Positions 22,261-33,411 of a stretch of 64,000 bases of DNA are shown piece after piece. The position numbers and the translations under genes are program-made. The DNA is from Riptortus pedestris (Eukaryota; Arthropoda; Insecta; Hemiptera; Alydidae), in assembly GCA_019009955.1 (NCBI GenBank), contig CM032231.1, positions 45,347,001-45,411,000 of the forward strand, in the 5' to 3' direction. The stretch's first letter is position 1. Every line of letters begins with the position of its first letter. The notes beneath the pieces were generated by a model, which was given only the letters and a program-made list of their open reading frames with translations, did not search any database and was not told the origin of the DNA.

Positions 22261-22440
22261 TCCAACTTACATTTTAATTCTTTTTTACATACTATTCACA
22301 ACTTATGAGAAATAGAGAAAAGATGGCGAAATGAGATAATCGACGTTTCCTATTCAGGTGCGTGGGAAATCTACATAGTTTGTACAGCACTTGTGCAACG
22401 GACCTTATCATTAACGTATCATATATTCAAGTAGAAAGAG

Positions 22441-22500
22441 CCCGTCACGCAGGGGCTGCGTAGACTAAACAGAGTTTCCATCAGCCCCTATAACACACTT
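22441..22500 (+). mobile_element. Rep-A 5' end fragment
   Basis: 'gcccgtcacgcaggggctgc' plus 'gtagactaaacagag'; only the first 60 bases are present. Confidence 0.8.
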
Positions 22501-22519
22501 GTGACCTCTTCTAAACACC

Positions 22520-23441
22520 TCAAGGCAAATCAGATATTGAGGTTGTACTAATGACTTGATTTTCGAGAAATAACTCCATCGATCCTACCGAAGAGATGTC
22601 GAAAATGAGGTCCGCTAAAAACATTATATATATTTGTAGGTTTGTATATTTTGGTTTGATTGTTACCAAACTCGACAATTAATCATTTTATGTAAACATA
22701 AAGATCAAGTTCGTTAAAGGCTGAATTAGGACCAGTGGGAGGGTGTTTTAGATGGGGAATATCGAAATTCGAAATATCTATGTTGTCATACGTTGGATTG
22801 AAAAATTGTATATAACCAATCTTATTGCAAATTTAATGCTCCATAAGTGTTGTTCTATATACATTTATTCTCTATCTTGAATATTAACGGAGATTTTTGC
22901 ATTTCTCCTCCACTACTACTCGTCGCATAAACAGTACTCTGTTATATAATAAACCACTTTATTCGAAGCTTAAATACCAAATATTATTTTCAAGATACCT
23001 TTATTATACGAGATACATGCAAAGATGTCCTATTGCCCCCTCCCCTTCCCGTCTAGTTCTTGGATTACTAACATTTGAGTGATTGAGATAACAATTATTC
23101 TGTTCATAATAAATTACTGTACAAGATGTAGTAAATAGTTTTGAATGAAATTAATATGTTACTCTGAGTTAAATTTCAGTAATTGTTTTTCTTTTTGGTG
23201 AAGAATATTTCTATGTATCTGTTCACCTCTGAAACGTTGGCAGATCTATTGGTTTATAGTTAAGACGCTTTTCGTTGAGAGGTTATTAAAACTGGCTGAA
23301 TGATTTCTCATTGCCGTTTGTGTTTATCCACTTAATATCACGGTGGTGTTAAGTGTTACCAGTATGTAGATTTATTCATTGTAAAACTCCTCGTGGGAAA
23401 TCTGCTTAGTTTACGCAGCCCCTGCGTGACGGGCATGTTTT
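22520..23441 (-). mobile_element. Rep-A copy, full length, about 920 bp
   Basis: Running backwards it has the tail ('aaatcagatattgaggttgt', 'catcgatcctaccgaagag'), a short TA tract, the core, the mid-section ('actctgttatataataaacc', 'ctagttcttggattactaac') and the start 'cagcccctgcgtgacggg'. It is one of the few copies with every block and is useful for a consensus. Confidence 0.9.
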
Positions 23442-23456
23442 GCTTCACGGATGGAA

Positions 23457-23645
23457 TCAGTATTCTCGCCATCCAGTAAGAGGTTTTAAATAATCGATGT
23501 GGATCTTCTTTGTATCATTAAAGGACATATGAACAGCTACTAATTTGTAGGGTGTGTTCCCTTTGACAAGGACCCTTACAGTTTCAATTCTGTGCTCTTC
23601 CTTGTACAATGGCCAACATTTAGTCTGTGAGATGTATCTCAGTTA
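23457..23645 (-). pseudogene. Integrase C-terminal remnant of a Ty3/gypsy-like retroelement (tentative)
   Basis: An open - strand frame of about 60 codons reads 'CWPLYKEEHRIETVRVLV', then 'NTPYKLVAVHMSFNDTKK', then 'IHIDYLKPLTGWREY' and stop. The end resembles the 'PYK ... (V/I)HVDRLKPY' tail that closes integrases of many Ty3/gypsy elements, with K-I-H-I-D-x-L-K-P conserved. No integrase core, RT or LTR is visible. Rep-A sequence bounds it on both sides, so it may be a fragment carried or trapped between copies. It could be another kind of protein end, because the match is short. Confidence 0.4.
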
Positions 23646-23649
23646 TATT

Positions 23650-23960
23650 TTGAATCGGATCGAAAAATGATTTATAATTAATATTTCTCACACATTAATG
23701 CTCTCCAATTGTTGTTCTATTCATTTTTTTCGTTATTCATATATTAACTGAGGTATTTGTATTTTTTGGTTTGTAGCCTTCAGCAAACCTCCATTTCTAC
23801 TCGTAACTGAGTCACTAAATATCTCCACCGTCCAGCTAATTTTTGATTTATGTTTACGTAGTCCCCTTACCAGGTGAAAAATAGAGTATTGATGAGTTCA
23901 CCATCACGTGAGAAACCTACTTAGTTTACGCAGCTCCAAACGGACTCCTTTTCCACAATA
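23650..23960 (-). mobile_element. Rep-A 5' half, degenerate
   Basis: 'cggatcgaaaaatg', 'tattaactgaggtatttg', 'gtagccttcagcaaacctcc' and 'cttagtttacgcagctcc' in Rep-A order on the - strand. Confidence 0.75.
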
Positions 23961-24448
23961 AGCAATTTACCATAGATCGCCTGGAATGAAACGGGACCAA
24001 TGTAACTTTCCATATTCCTAGTTGACAAAAAAACAAATTCGGTCTACCTATTAGAACAATTTTGGACAAACCTCTTTTTTTGATCACAAAGACCTACAAA
24101 TAAAATAAATAACATTTTTACCCGATGGATAGAGCTGCAGATATTATCAAAGGTCTTTTTTGGTCTTTCCTACAACTCCCAATAAGAAAATTTTTCAGAA
24201 AACAGATAAAATAATGAATTTCGTTCTCGTTATTACAAAATAACTGGTAATAAATTCTTATTAGCAAATTTTATTCATAGTACTGAAGCTTTGAAAGTCC
24301 TAAAATCAGTCGGGAATTTACAGAGCATGAAGGTTTACTGTGACGGAGGTATCATGTCTTCACTGCAAAGGCACGAAGAGTTATAATAAAAATAGCCCCT
24401 TCCTTTTTTTTTTTTATGAACTATGAATATGTCCTCTCGGTCCAATTA
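23961..24448. other. Unassigned AT-rich stretch
   Basis: No open frame, repeat or RNA gene was recognised. Confidence 0.5.
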
Positions 24449-25018
24449 TCTTTTAGCAGATTTCCCTTAAGGGAAATCAGCTATTGTTGCTGTGCTCATG
24501 ACGCAATTTTCGAATTTTTTCTTCAAATGTCCATCGATCCTACCCAGAAGATGACGTAATTTTTGTCTTATCGTTTCCAAACTTGATATATAATCCTTTT
24601 ATACAAAAATCAAGTTCGTTAACGGCTGAAATCGGACCAGGGGGAGAGGGGGGGGGGTTAAAGGGGGAGACTTTAGAAAATTGGTAATATCTCCGTTTTT
24701 GTGCGTCGGAACCGAAACATAGTACAGAACCAGTCTTATTGCAAATGTAATGTTCTATAAATGTTGTTATGTACGTTTTTTTCACTATCTTCATTATTAA
24801 CAGAGATATTTACATTTGTTAGTTTTCGGCTTTCAGTAAACCCCCCTCCTACTAATCTCATATTAACAATACGCTATTATGTTATGAAGCACTATATTTG
24901 AAGTCTACGTACCAAATATTATTATCATTGAACAATTACGTTTTGAGATAAATGCAAATACGCAACTCACGTGGGAAATCTGCTTAGTTTACGCAGCCCT
25001 GCGTGACGGACTTTTCTT
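24449..25018 (-). mobile_element. Rep-A copy with both termini, internally deleted
   Basis: On + it begins 'cttttagcagatttccctta' and ends 'gccctgcgtgacggactttt'. The (TA)n tract and part of the mid-section are missing, giving about 570 bp. Confidence 0.88.
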
Positions 25019-25029
25019 ATCCGTGAAGT

Positions 25030-25620
25030 TAGAAGAGACGATTGGACGAATGCTGTAGATTTAGATTTCTGTGCGAACTGCTTCTCTTGGAAGAGTGAGT
25101 CAAGTTTAAAACAGCACGCGCTACTTAAAACCATTGCAAATCTTTATATCACTGCATTTGCAAAACACTCGACTCAAGAAAAATTCTTGATTTGCACTGA
25201 CTCGTTGAGTGCCCTATTGAGTATCAAAGATGTATTCACAAACAACCCAATAGTAAAAAAAATACAAAATCAAATACAAATGCTCCGAGAGCTAAAAAGG
25301 GCCGTAACACAGGACTGACTATATATCACATATTAATGGAATGCCATATGTATACAGATATTTGAAACAAATACAATATCTCCCATAGTATAGAAGTGGC
25401 CCTTGGAGATGACCCGCAAGAACTCGATAAATTGTTTAATTTTGTAAAAAAACACGAGTTTATACAAAGAAATTTAAAGTGCAATTGTTTGTATCCTCGT
25501 TTATATTGTTAAAATGGCGATATGGATGAGGATACCAAAATGTGAATTATAAATATTACAGGGCGATGATAACCTGGTAGTTTTTCGCCCTTAAACCCTA
25601 TACAACAACAACAACAAAAC
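25030..25620 (+). pseudogene. 3' end of a Jockey-like LINE: RNase H remnant, C-terminal His/Cys module and (CAA)n tail
   Basis: A + frame near 25176-25306 reads 'FLICTDSLSALLSIKDVF' followed by 'NPIVKKIQNQIQMLREL'. This carries the 'TDS.SAL' aspartate motif of the RNase HI domain in insect non-LTR elements. After a gap comes 'IYHILMECHMYTD' (near 25322), matching the C-terminal zinc-binding 'HILMEC' signature. Then come 'ALGDDPQELDKLFNFVKK' and stop. The 3' UTR has the typical 'gggcgatgataacctggtag' and 'ttcgcccttaaaccc' phrases and a (CAA)n tail at 25605-25618. Such tails mark target-primed insertion. The RT is absent and stops interrupt the frame. Confidence 0.88.
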
Positions 25621-25621
25621 C

Positions 25622-25990
25622 ATTGCAAATTCTTATACAAACACTTTCTCAGCTTTGTTTAGTAGCTCGTAGCTTGTTTGTAGCTCTTGTAATGCCGAAG
25701 ATATATAAACTGGAGATCCTTTAATTTTAAAACGTCAAAATATATTACAATGCTCTATTTATACATTGCATTTTTATTAGTGTTTGGTAGTCGGTAGTTA
25801 AAGTTGTTAAATTTGCTGTATGTACAGCAGGTGGATTTCCTCTCCATTCAGTCCATGCCGGAGATGTATGAAGTGAACATTTGAAGAGTATTTAATAAAT
25901 TTATGATTTAACTTCCTAATAATTTTCCATTCCTATTAGTCCTTGTGAAGTATAAAATTGTGGATTTTTTAAAAAAATTCTTTTAAACCA
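25622..25990. other. Unassigned
   Basis: Starts 'cattgcaaattcttatac', close to 'cattgcaaatctttatatc' inside the adjoining LINE (25131), so some may be LINE-derived. Otherwise unrecognised. Confidence 0.4.
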
Positions 25991-25994
25991 ATGA

Positions 25995-26074
25995 ATTTCT
26001 TATAGCGTTCCTTTCTTCAAATGTACATCAATCGTGCATGACATGAGGAAATGAGGAAAATAAGGTCTCTTCAA

Positions 26075-26077
<3 letters not shown>
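25995..26077 (-). mobile_element. Rep-A tail, separated from its body by Hel-B
   Basis: 'ttcttcaaatgtacatcaatc' and 'gaaaataaggtctcttcaaa' match the Rep-A tail. The body resumes at about 27045-27300. Confidence 0.75.

Positions 26078-26151
<74 letters not shown>
26078..26151. repeat. (CA)n(TA)n microsatellite
   Basis: Two abutting dinucleotide tracts, CA then TA, at the position of the Rep-A centre and touching the 3' end of a Helitron. Confidence 0.95.
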
Positions 26152-26152
<1 letters not shown>

Positions 26153-27045
26153 TAGCTAAGGTACCAGGCGATGCCCGGAAATCATTGTTGACTGAATAAT
26201 GATGGTATTTTTATAGCTAGGCTTCAATGAGTACAATTAGACTTCCAGTCTGGGCGTATTGTTTCTCCGTAAGGCGAGGTATACGCAGGGGACTTATAGA
26301 ATAGAAGTATAAGTCTTGAAGAATAAATGAAAATGAGTTCCTAATCAATTCCTCTCAAGTATTTCACACACCGAGAATAATTCAAATCAAAATCGTGGAG
26401 ATCATTTATTAGAATTAAATATCATCTATAACGTACACATATTCTACTACTACTAATGTTAAAGCATAGTTACACACTATATCATATGCGTCCCCAAAAC
26501 TTCCACTATCACGCAGTGTGCGAATTCACCATACATTTGTTTAAACAATACTTTATACAAATTAAATAATGAAATGCTCCTATAGTTTACATTTCTATTG
26601 AAAATAAATAATGAAGTTAATTTCAAGTGAAAATAAATAACAAATGAGGTGGGTAGGGGGGAGCAGAGATTTATAAACTCACTAATCCGAATCATACTTA
26701 TGTAGAACTATCATCAAGTCTAAAAAATAACATCTATTGTCATAATATACCTGTATCGAATAACTTAAATGGGTACTAATAAAATTGGTCTTCTGCAACA
26801 ATACTTGGTGTATTATCATGTTTATACTCCGTTATACGGCAAAAATGCATATAACAAAAGTTACTTTAAATATAAAAATAAAGAAATTTTGTTGCGTGTA
26901 CTTTTGCCAAAAAACAAAAACGGAACTTTTCCGGATTTTTCATTTCATGCCTCCCTCAGAACCTCACACCTGCTCACCCATAGAAATGTTAACATCGCTT
27001 TTGTTCAGTCCTTTGTGCTCAATAAAACTGTTGAGTCCAATTTTT
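26152..27045 (-). mobile_element. Hel-B Helitron, non-autonomous
   Basis: The - strand 3' end is a GC-rich hairpin (ccgggcatcgcctgg), then 'tacctta g', CTAA and T. That is the Helitron terminus: hairpin, CTRR, insertion before T. The upstream body includes the family phrases 'ataacaaaagttactttaaa' and 'ttttcatttcatgcctccc'. Open frames inside are chance. Confidence 0.8.
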
Positions 27046-27300
27046 TTTGAAAATTTAATGTCTGAATTGTATACTAAGCGAGGTAATTGCATTTTTTTTA
27101 GTTTTCAGCCTTCAGTAAACCCTTGCTCCTACTAATGCGTTTTTTGCTACTAACACGTGAGCCACTAATTGCCTTACGTCCAGCTTAAATTTCAAGTTCT
27201 GTCATTATAGACTTCTTATTAAATGAAAAGTAGAGTGTACATGGTGGCAGACGATAAGTGTGACCAAGTGGCAAATCTGCTAGGTTCAAACTGTTTCAGA
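27045..27300 (-). mobile_element. Rep-A body, 5' part
   Basis: 'gttttcagccttcagtaaac', 'ctcctactaatgcg' and the 5'-end-like 'ggcaaatctgctaggttc'. Read on +, this continues the copy whose tail lies at 25995. Confidence 0.7.
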
Positions 27301-27455
27301 CTGGCAGAGCTGAGGAAATTAAAAAGTACATAATTGAATGTGCTGACATGTCAACAATATGTGTGACAGTCCAGAATTTCGAAAGTTTGTTTAGTTTACT
27401 CAGTGTACTACTAATAACTAAAAGTTCATTGAGTATAGCCATAACCCAAACTAAT
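27185..27455 (-). repeat. Inverted duplication, copy 2; unfilled piggyBac site
   Basis: Reverse complement of 19391-19664 joined directly to 20564 onward. The reverse complement of 27170-27210 reads 'agaacttgaaatttaagctg', with a single TTAA at 27185-27188 where the other copy holds the 899-bp piggyBac element. Confidence 0.9.
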
Positions 27456-27683
27456 TTATTATTATTATTTATTAACGTCCCTTTTTTGTAACTAAGGCTA
27501 ATTGGGACGGGTTATCTACAGGTTACCACTCTTTTCTAGCCAGGGTGGGATTTAGGATGCTATTTAATGAATTTCGTCACTAAATAATTTCCTTTGCTCA
27601 GGCGAGCATCGAACTCGCCACTATAGGTTTACCATGTGAAATAAAGTTCAAAACTTAACTCACATGGCTAATCTGAGCCCCCC
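27455..27683 (-). repeat. tRNA-derived SINE, copy 3, full length
   Basis: On the - strand: head 'ggctcagattagccatgtgag' type, box B-like 'gcgagttcgatgctcgcc', body, and (ATA)n tail at 27455-27475. It adjoins the inverted duplication in the same arrangement as at 19.2-19.4 kb. Confidence 0.9.
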
Positions 27684-27929
27684 AAACCAATTTATTAACA
27701 AGGTAACAGTAACAGGAGGTTTCATCACGTAGCAACCATATAACATCTGCTGCATTAGGTTCCATCACCTAGCAACCATATAGAATATGCTGCACTCAGT
27801 TTCTGAATTTTATTTGTATTACTATTTAAATAGCTAGTTGGCTAGAATATTTGTGGTGTAAGTCAACCCATGTTTCACATAATGCAAGGTTTTGAATAAA
27901 CAGTACTTCATGTTTATTGTTGGCCTTCT

Positions 27930-28831
27930 GTAAGTCCTTTATAGAATCGTAAACGGCTCAACCGAATTTAATGAAACTTGGTATATATATTACTACTAAC
28001 CCGGCTTAGGTTTTGGGTATATTAATATTGTCTGAGACGAAGTGGGGGGAAGGGAGGCCTGAAAATAAAAATAGCGATATTTCGTTTCCTATTGGTTTTT
28101 TGGCAAATATGCACATAATAAAAGCTGTTTATTTTGTTATTGAGAGTAATTTGTGTTATATACACTTTTGTCGTATACCAAAGTATAAAGGAGTTATATG
28201 CTAAAAACTATTGTGTGACTCATCAATTTTATATGGCACAAAAAACTCAACCGAACGAAACGAAAGTCCGTATGTGATTTGGTATAAACACCTCCCTAAT
28301 TTTAAGCTATATTAAAAAGTCGAGGTACGAACGGGAGTGGGGGCTGTAAGGGAGGTCTGAAATTAAAAATAGCAATATTCCGTCTCCTGTTGGTTTTTTG
28401 GCAAATATGCACATAACAAAAGTTGTTTATATTGTTATTCAATGTAACTTTTGATATATGTACTTTTTCCATATAACGAAGTATAAATGAGGTATACACG
28501 AAAAACTATAGAAGGGGTGAACAATGTTATACATTGTTGATCCCTTCTATAGGGTATTCTATTTCTACTAGGATATTCTACTTCTATTTCTATAAACTCC
28601 GTATTTTTGACTTTAAGCTATATTAACATTTTTATGAACAACATGAGTGGAGTTGTTAGGGAGGCATGAAATGAAAAATTGTCATATTTCGTTTCCTATT
28701 GTTTTTTTGGCGAACGTGCACATGACAAAAGATGTTTAATTTGATATTTAGAGTAACTTTTATTATATACATCTTTATCATAATTCAGTATTTTAGTTGG
28801 TGGCGTAGCAACGCGAACAGGGTACAGCTAG
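27930..28831 (+). mobile_element. Hel-B Helitron, non-autonomous
   Basis: Body phrases are 'cggctcaaccgaatttaatg', 'aacttggtatatatattact' and several 'ggaggtctgaaat'-type repeats. The 3' end is 'gtggcgtagcaacgcgaac', 'agggtacag', then CTAG at 28828-28831 followed by T. Confidence 0.78.
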
Positions 28832-29967
28832 TCTACTATAAGGCTGACACCTTTGACATAATCTTCTTCAAACTCAGAATTCCAACTCTGGAATTCTGAA
28901 TTCAACCTTGTGAATAACCGCGTATATCGATAGTGTGACGGGTAGCCAGATTTTATGCTACCATACCGAACAGAAAAACTAAGATCTATGGGTAATAACT
29001 CAAACTGTGCTATTTTTGTACTTGGTACATTTTGTTAAAATATAGGTCATACATATGGACTCTTGCAATAGGTACTGAGGGTTGGGTGGGATGTTCTAAG
29101 AGAGAAATTGTTGGAAGAGGTCCAATGGGGAACCACATCGCTTTATTTCACATGGTCGGAGAGTAATAAAGAAAGTATTTACTTTGACACAGAGATTGGA
29201 ATTTAAGGGAAGTATTCCCTCCACAAGGAATTTACGGTGGCTTCATCCTATTGGTTACGACTTGACATATTATTTGGGAAAAAAAATGCCTGTTCCAGCA
29301 AATGTGACTCCTGCATATTCCACTTTTAATAATCCATTATTTACATGGGCACTGGAATATTGCGTGATATCACACGAATTGTAGAAGGGTGGGGGATTGC
29401 TTAAACAATGCAAATAACTCGGTTAATACTTGAGTTTCAAGCAAATACATAGAACGCTAATTGGATGAAATGACATCGAATATTTTTGATCATATAAACT
29501 ATTGGATGCAATATATATTTACTGAAATGGTACTGATTTTTCGTTTTGCGGCTCCTCTGATCCCTCAATCCTTTAACACAAGAAATAGGAATTAGCAAAC
29601 TCGATTTTTAGTTATACATAAACAAATTATTTACTGATTTTTGCAACAACTAAACAAATATTACGCCCTTTGGACCTCTTCACCTGCCATGAAACGATCA
29701 TGTTTAACTATAGTAGCTCGTTTCCCTTCTGTTTAAATACGTGATATATAATGCTCAGACTTTTGTGGAACTGAAGTCATGCACAATGTACTCAATTCCC
29801 AGTGTTGATATATACCTAGAAGACTACATAGTAGTGGAGGCTAATTTCACGAAAGCCAGGATATTCTTCAGAATTATTGCAAGTCGCCACTTCCCCCCAT
29901 GAAGGCGAACATTGAGATTTACGAATGCGGTCATGGTCCATTAACTTGGTATGAACTATTATCCACA
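28832..29967. other. Unassigned, about 1.1 kb
   Basis: No gene, SINE or Rep-A block was recognised apart from a weak 'aactcggttaatacttg' near 29410 that recalls the Rep-A mid-section. An open frame at 29184-29384 has no family resemblance. Confidence 0.45.
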
Positions 29968-30424
29968 GAACTATGGCTGCGTAAACTAAGCAGATTTCCC
30001 ACGTAAAGTTATACAATAGAGAAATCTCCATACGAGTGCCGAACAGTTACGGAAACGGCCGAACTAGCTTTCGGCGGGAACGAATAGAAGCGACCATAGC
30101 TCGTCCGTTTCACTTAATAAAAATGCACATATCTCGGTTAATATTCAAGATAGAGAATAAATGTATATAACAATATTTATAGAAATTTTTAATTTGCAAT
30201 AAAATTGGTTATATACAATTTTTCGATCCGACGTATAGTAACGGACATGTTTCGAATTTTCAAACCCCCCCCCCCCACTAAACCCCCCTCCCACTGGTCC
30301 GATTTCAGCTGTAAACGAACATGAGCTTTCTTTTTACATAAAACGATTAAATACCAAGTTTGGTGCCGATTTAACAAACATTGCGGCAAAAAGCGGTAAC
30401 AGACAAATATATGTATATATATAA
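29968..30424 (+). mobile_element. Rep-A 5' part, interrupted by Hel-B
   Basis: 'ggctgcgtaaactaagcag' through 'gcacatatctcggttaatat', a C-run (30266-30278) and 'gcggtaacagacaaatatat'. The tail of the same copy resumes at about 31592. Confidence 0.85.
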
Positions 30425-31390
30425 CTACATTTTCATTTTTTGGTGTCGGTTTGTTTGTTTATTTGTTTGTTTGTTTATTTGTTTGTTTATTTATTTGTTT
30501 GTTACCTTTCCACGCATAAACGGCTGAACCGAATTTTATGAAACTTGGTATGTATATTACTACTAACCCAACTTAGACTTTAGGCTATATTAATATCCTC
30601 TGAGACGAACAGGAGTGGGGGTTGTAAGGGAGGCCTGAATTTAAAAATATCGGTATTTCGTTTTCTATTCGTTTTTCGGTAAATATGAACATAACAAAAG
30701 TTGTTTATTTTGTTATTTAGAGTATCTTTTGTGATATTCATTTTTGTCTTTTAACAAAGTATAAACGAAATATGCACTATAAACTAAAGAGGGAGTCAAC
30801 TATTTCATTGGGCCCTAACGATTAAACCGAACTTTAAAATACTCAGTATGTCAATTAGCATTAATTCTTCCATGATTATAAGCTATATAAAAATTTTTAG
30901 GTTAGAACGGGAGTGGGGGTTATAAGGGAGGCCTGAAATAAAAATTCTCGATATTTCATTATCTATTTGTTTTTCGACAAACATGCACATAACAAAAGTT
31001 GTTTACTTTGTTATTTAGATTAACTTTTGTTTTATACATTTCTCCAGGAACATTGTGTGGAATTATTGATATGCTCAACAATTCATTCCAATTTGAACTA
31101 TGACGTACCTCACCTGGAATAATTAATTCAAATCTTTGTTAACATTTTGTCCTTAATAACTGAAATCTATGCATAATGCACAGGAGACGGGAAATATGAC
31201 AATTTGGAGGACAGTGAAGACTTACATAAAGAATTAATTTTATTATTAACAAATGCCAACAACGGGTATTAACCCTAAACCCTGGGACGGGTAAATGTCA
31301 AAATATTGTGCAAAGTAAAGCCTTGCCAAAAACATACCATCACCATTTAGTCTCAAATCAATTCCCGGGCGAAGCCGGGTATCTGAGCTA

Positions 31391-31391
<1 letters not shown>
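30425..31391 (+). mobile_element. Hel-B Helitron with clear 3' terminus
   Basis: A GTTT-rich stretch (30448-30500), then 'acgcataaacggctgaaccg', two rounds of 'gggagtgggggtt(g)taaggg', and a 3' hairpin 'cccgggcgaagccggg' (31364-31379). After 'tatctgag' comes CTAG (31388-31391), then T. All fit a non-autonomous Helitron. No Rep/helicase gene is present. Confidence 0.85.
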
Positions 31392-31485
<94 letters not shown>

Positions 31486-31530
31486 TATTTATATATGTAT
31501 ATATATATAAATATATATTTATATATGTAT

Positions 31531-31590
<60 letters not shown>
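31392..31590. repeat. (TA)n microsatellite with (GA)n end
   Basis: About 190 bp of TA with a few interruptions, ending in a GA run. It touches the Helitron 3' end. Confidence 0.95.
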
Positions 31591-31591
<1 letters not shown>

Positions 31592-31600
<9 letters not shown>

Positions 31601-31727
31601 TTTTGAACTGACCTCATTTTCGACATCACCGACGTAGGAGCGGTGGAGATGTAAAGAAAAATTTCGAAAATCGCGTCATGAGTATGACCTCAATAGCTGA
31701 TTTCCCTTAGGGGAAATCTACTAAACG
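31592..31727 (+). mobile_element. Rep-A tail of the copy begun at 29968
   Basis: 'ttttgaactgacctcatttt', 'gcgtcatgagtatgacctc' and 'cccttaggggaaatctact' then aaa. It is directly followed by the start of another copy. Confidence 0.88.
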
Positions 31728-31729
31728 TC

Positions 31730-32200
31730 TGTCACGCAGGGGATGCGTAAACTAAGCTGATTTCCCACGTGCTGGAATGAGAAACTATTGATCTCTTTTC
31801 ACCATATATTTTCTATTTCTAAGTAAAAATCCGATGAGTAGAAGAGACAGTTTAATGGAGGAAGCCTGAATACAATAAAGTGCGCATAACTCGCTTAATA
31901 TTTGAACTACGAAATAATGTATTGCACGATAATTGTAGACCACCAATAGTTAAACAAGATTGGGTAATTAACATTTTTCGATTTGACTCATAATAAATAA
32001 GATTTTGAATTGTCGACTCCCCCTATTCTGCTTCCGATTTCAGCCTTTAGCTAATATCTTTATAGCACGTGTCTCACAGTAAAAATCCAATCAAAACAAG
32101 ATTTCCTATTAAAGCTTATGTCGTTGTATTTTAAAAGCTTAATATTAATATCAAGTGATTAGGAGTGGATATTTACTGAAGGCAGAAAACTAAGAAATGA
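31730..32200 (+). mobile_element. Rep-A copy in tandem, diverged
   Basis: Starts 'cgtctgtcacgcaggggatg' immediately after the previous tail. Later blocks ('gcgcataactcgcttaatat', 'tccgatttcagcctttagc') are diverged. 3' truncated. Confidence 0.75.
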
Positions 32201-32274
32201 CATAAAAAAGTAAAAAAATTACAGGCCATCACATTTGCAATAAGAGACGTCTTTGGGTTCAACAAGAATTAAAT

Positions 32275-32380
32275 TAATAATTAACGTCCACTTTTTGCAA
32301 CTTAGGCTAATTGGTCTCAATTACCCGTCTGGGTTACCTACAGGTTACCACCCTTTTCTAGCCAGGGTGGGACTTAAGGA
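32275..32380 (-). repeat. tRNA-derived SINE, 3' half
   Basis: 'aacgtccactttttgcaac', 'ttaggctaattgg' and 'ctagccagggtgggact' match the SINE body. The tRNA head is missing. Confidence 0.85.
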
Positions 32381-32504
32381 GTTCTACAAGAGATATATAA
32401 TAGATACATATAGTAGTGTGCCATACCAGGAAGCGGGAAATTTGCTTAGATCAGGCAGCTCCTGTGATTTGGACTCTGTAATAATACTGCGATATTAAAA
32501 AGGC

Positions 32505-33004
32505 TGTGTTAACTAATCAGATTTCTCAAGTGAGTCACATGTTTGCATTTATCTCAAAACGTAAAAGTTCAATGAGAACAATAATTGGTACAAAGGCATC
32601 AAATAATGTGCCTCATAATATAACAGCATATTTTTAATATGCCATGAGAAGGAGAGGGAGTTTACTGAAAAATAAACTGTAAAATAAAAAAAATAACTGT
32701 CCTCAAACTGAAAAATGCAAATATCTCGGTTAATATTCAAGATAAAGGATAAATGTATATGTATGTATGTAACAACAAGTATAGTACATTTAGTTTGCAG
32801 TAAGATTGGTCCTATACAATTTCTCGATCTGACCCATAATAATGGAAATATTAAGAATTTTCGTAATCCCCCACTCTAAACCCCCCTTCCTACAAGTCGG
32901 ATTTCAGCCATTAACGAACTTGATATTTAGTTTTACATAAAATGTTTAAATATCGAGTTCGGTAACGATCAAACAACAATTGCGACCACTAGAGTGTTAA
33001 CAGG

Positions 33005-33071
<67 letters not shown>

Positions 33072-33180
33072 TATATTCGTCATTTCCTGGGTAGGGTAGA
33101 TGGACATTTGAGGAAACTTTCCAAAAATCTCGTCATAATACGACCTCAATAACTGATTTCCCTCCAGGGAAATTTGCTAA
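32505..33180 (+). mobile_element. Rep-A copy with (TA)n 33008-33070
   Basis: 'gttaactaatcagatttctc', then the mid-section, 'gcaaatatctcggttaatat', core, a 60-bp TA tract, and the end 'gggaaatttgctaaat'. The extreme 5' end is diverged. Confidence 0.85.
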
Positions 33181-33411
33181 ATAGCTGTAACCCTCTAAGG
33201 CTTACTGATATATGTAGTTTTTGATTAATAGAAAAATATTGTGAAGGTACTGGCCGATGTTCATGTCCTGGGATAGATTTTCACTTGGCAGAGAACTGGA
33301 ATAGGTAGCCAGGGGTCCCGGCGATGAAAACAATTCTACAATAATAGTATCCTGGAAATACATTCAAATTTTCTTAATTTTGATCTATTGCAAATACATT
33401 CATGTAAGAAA

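Noticed and set aside
26769..27135. Two overlapping + strand open frames of 93 and 116 codons
   Set aside because: They lie in Hel-B and Rep-A repeat sequence and change in every other copy. No protein family is recognisable, so they are chance frames.
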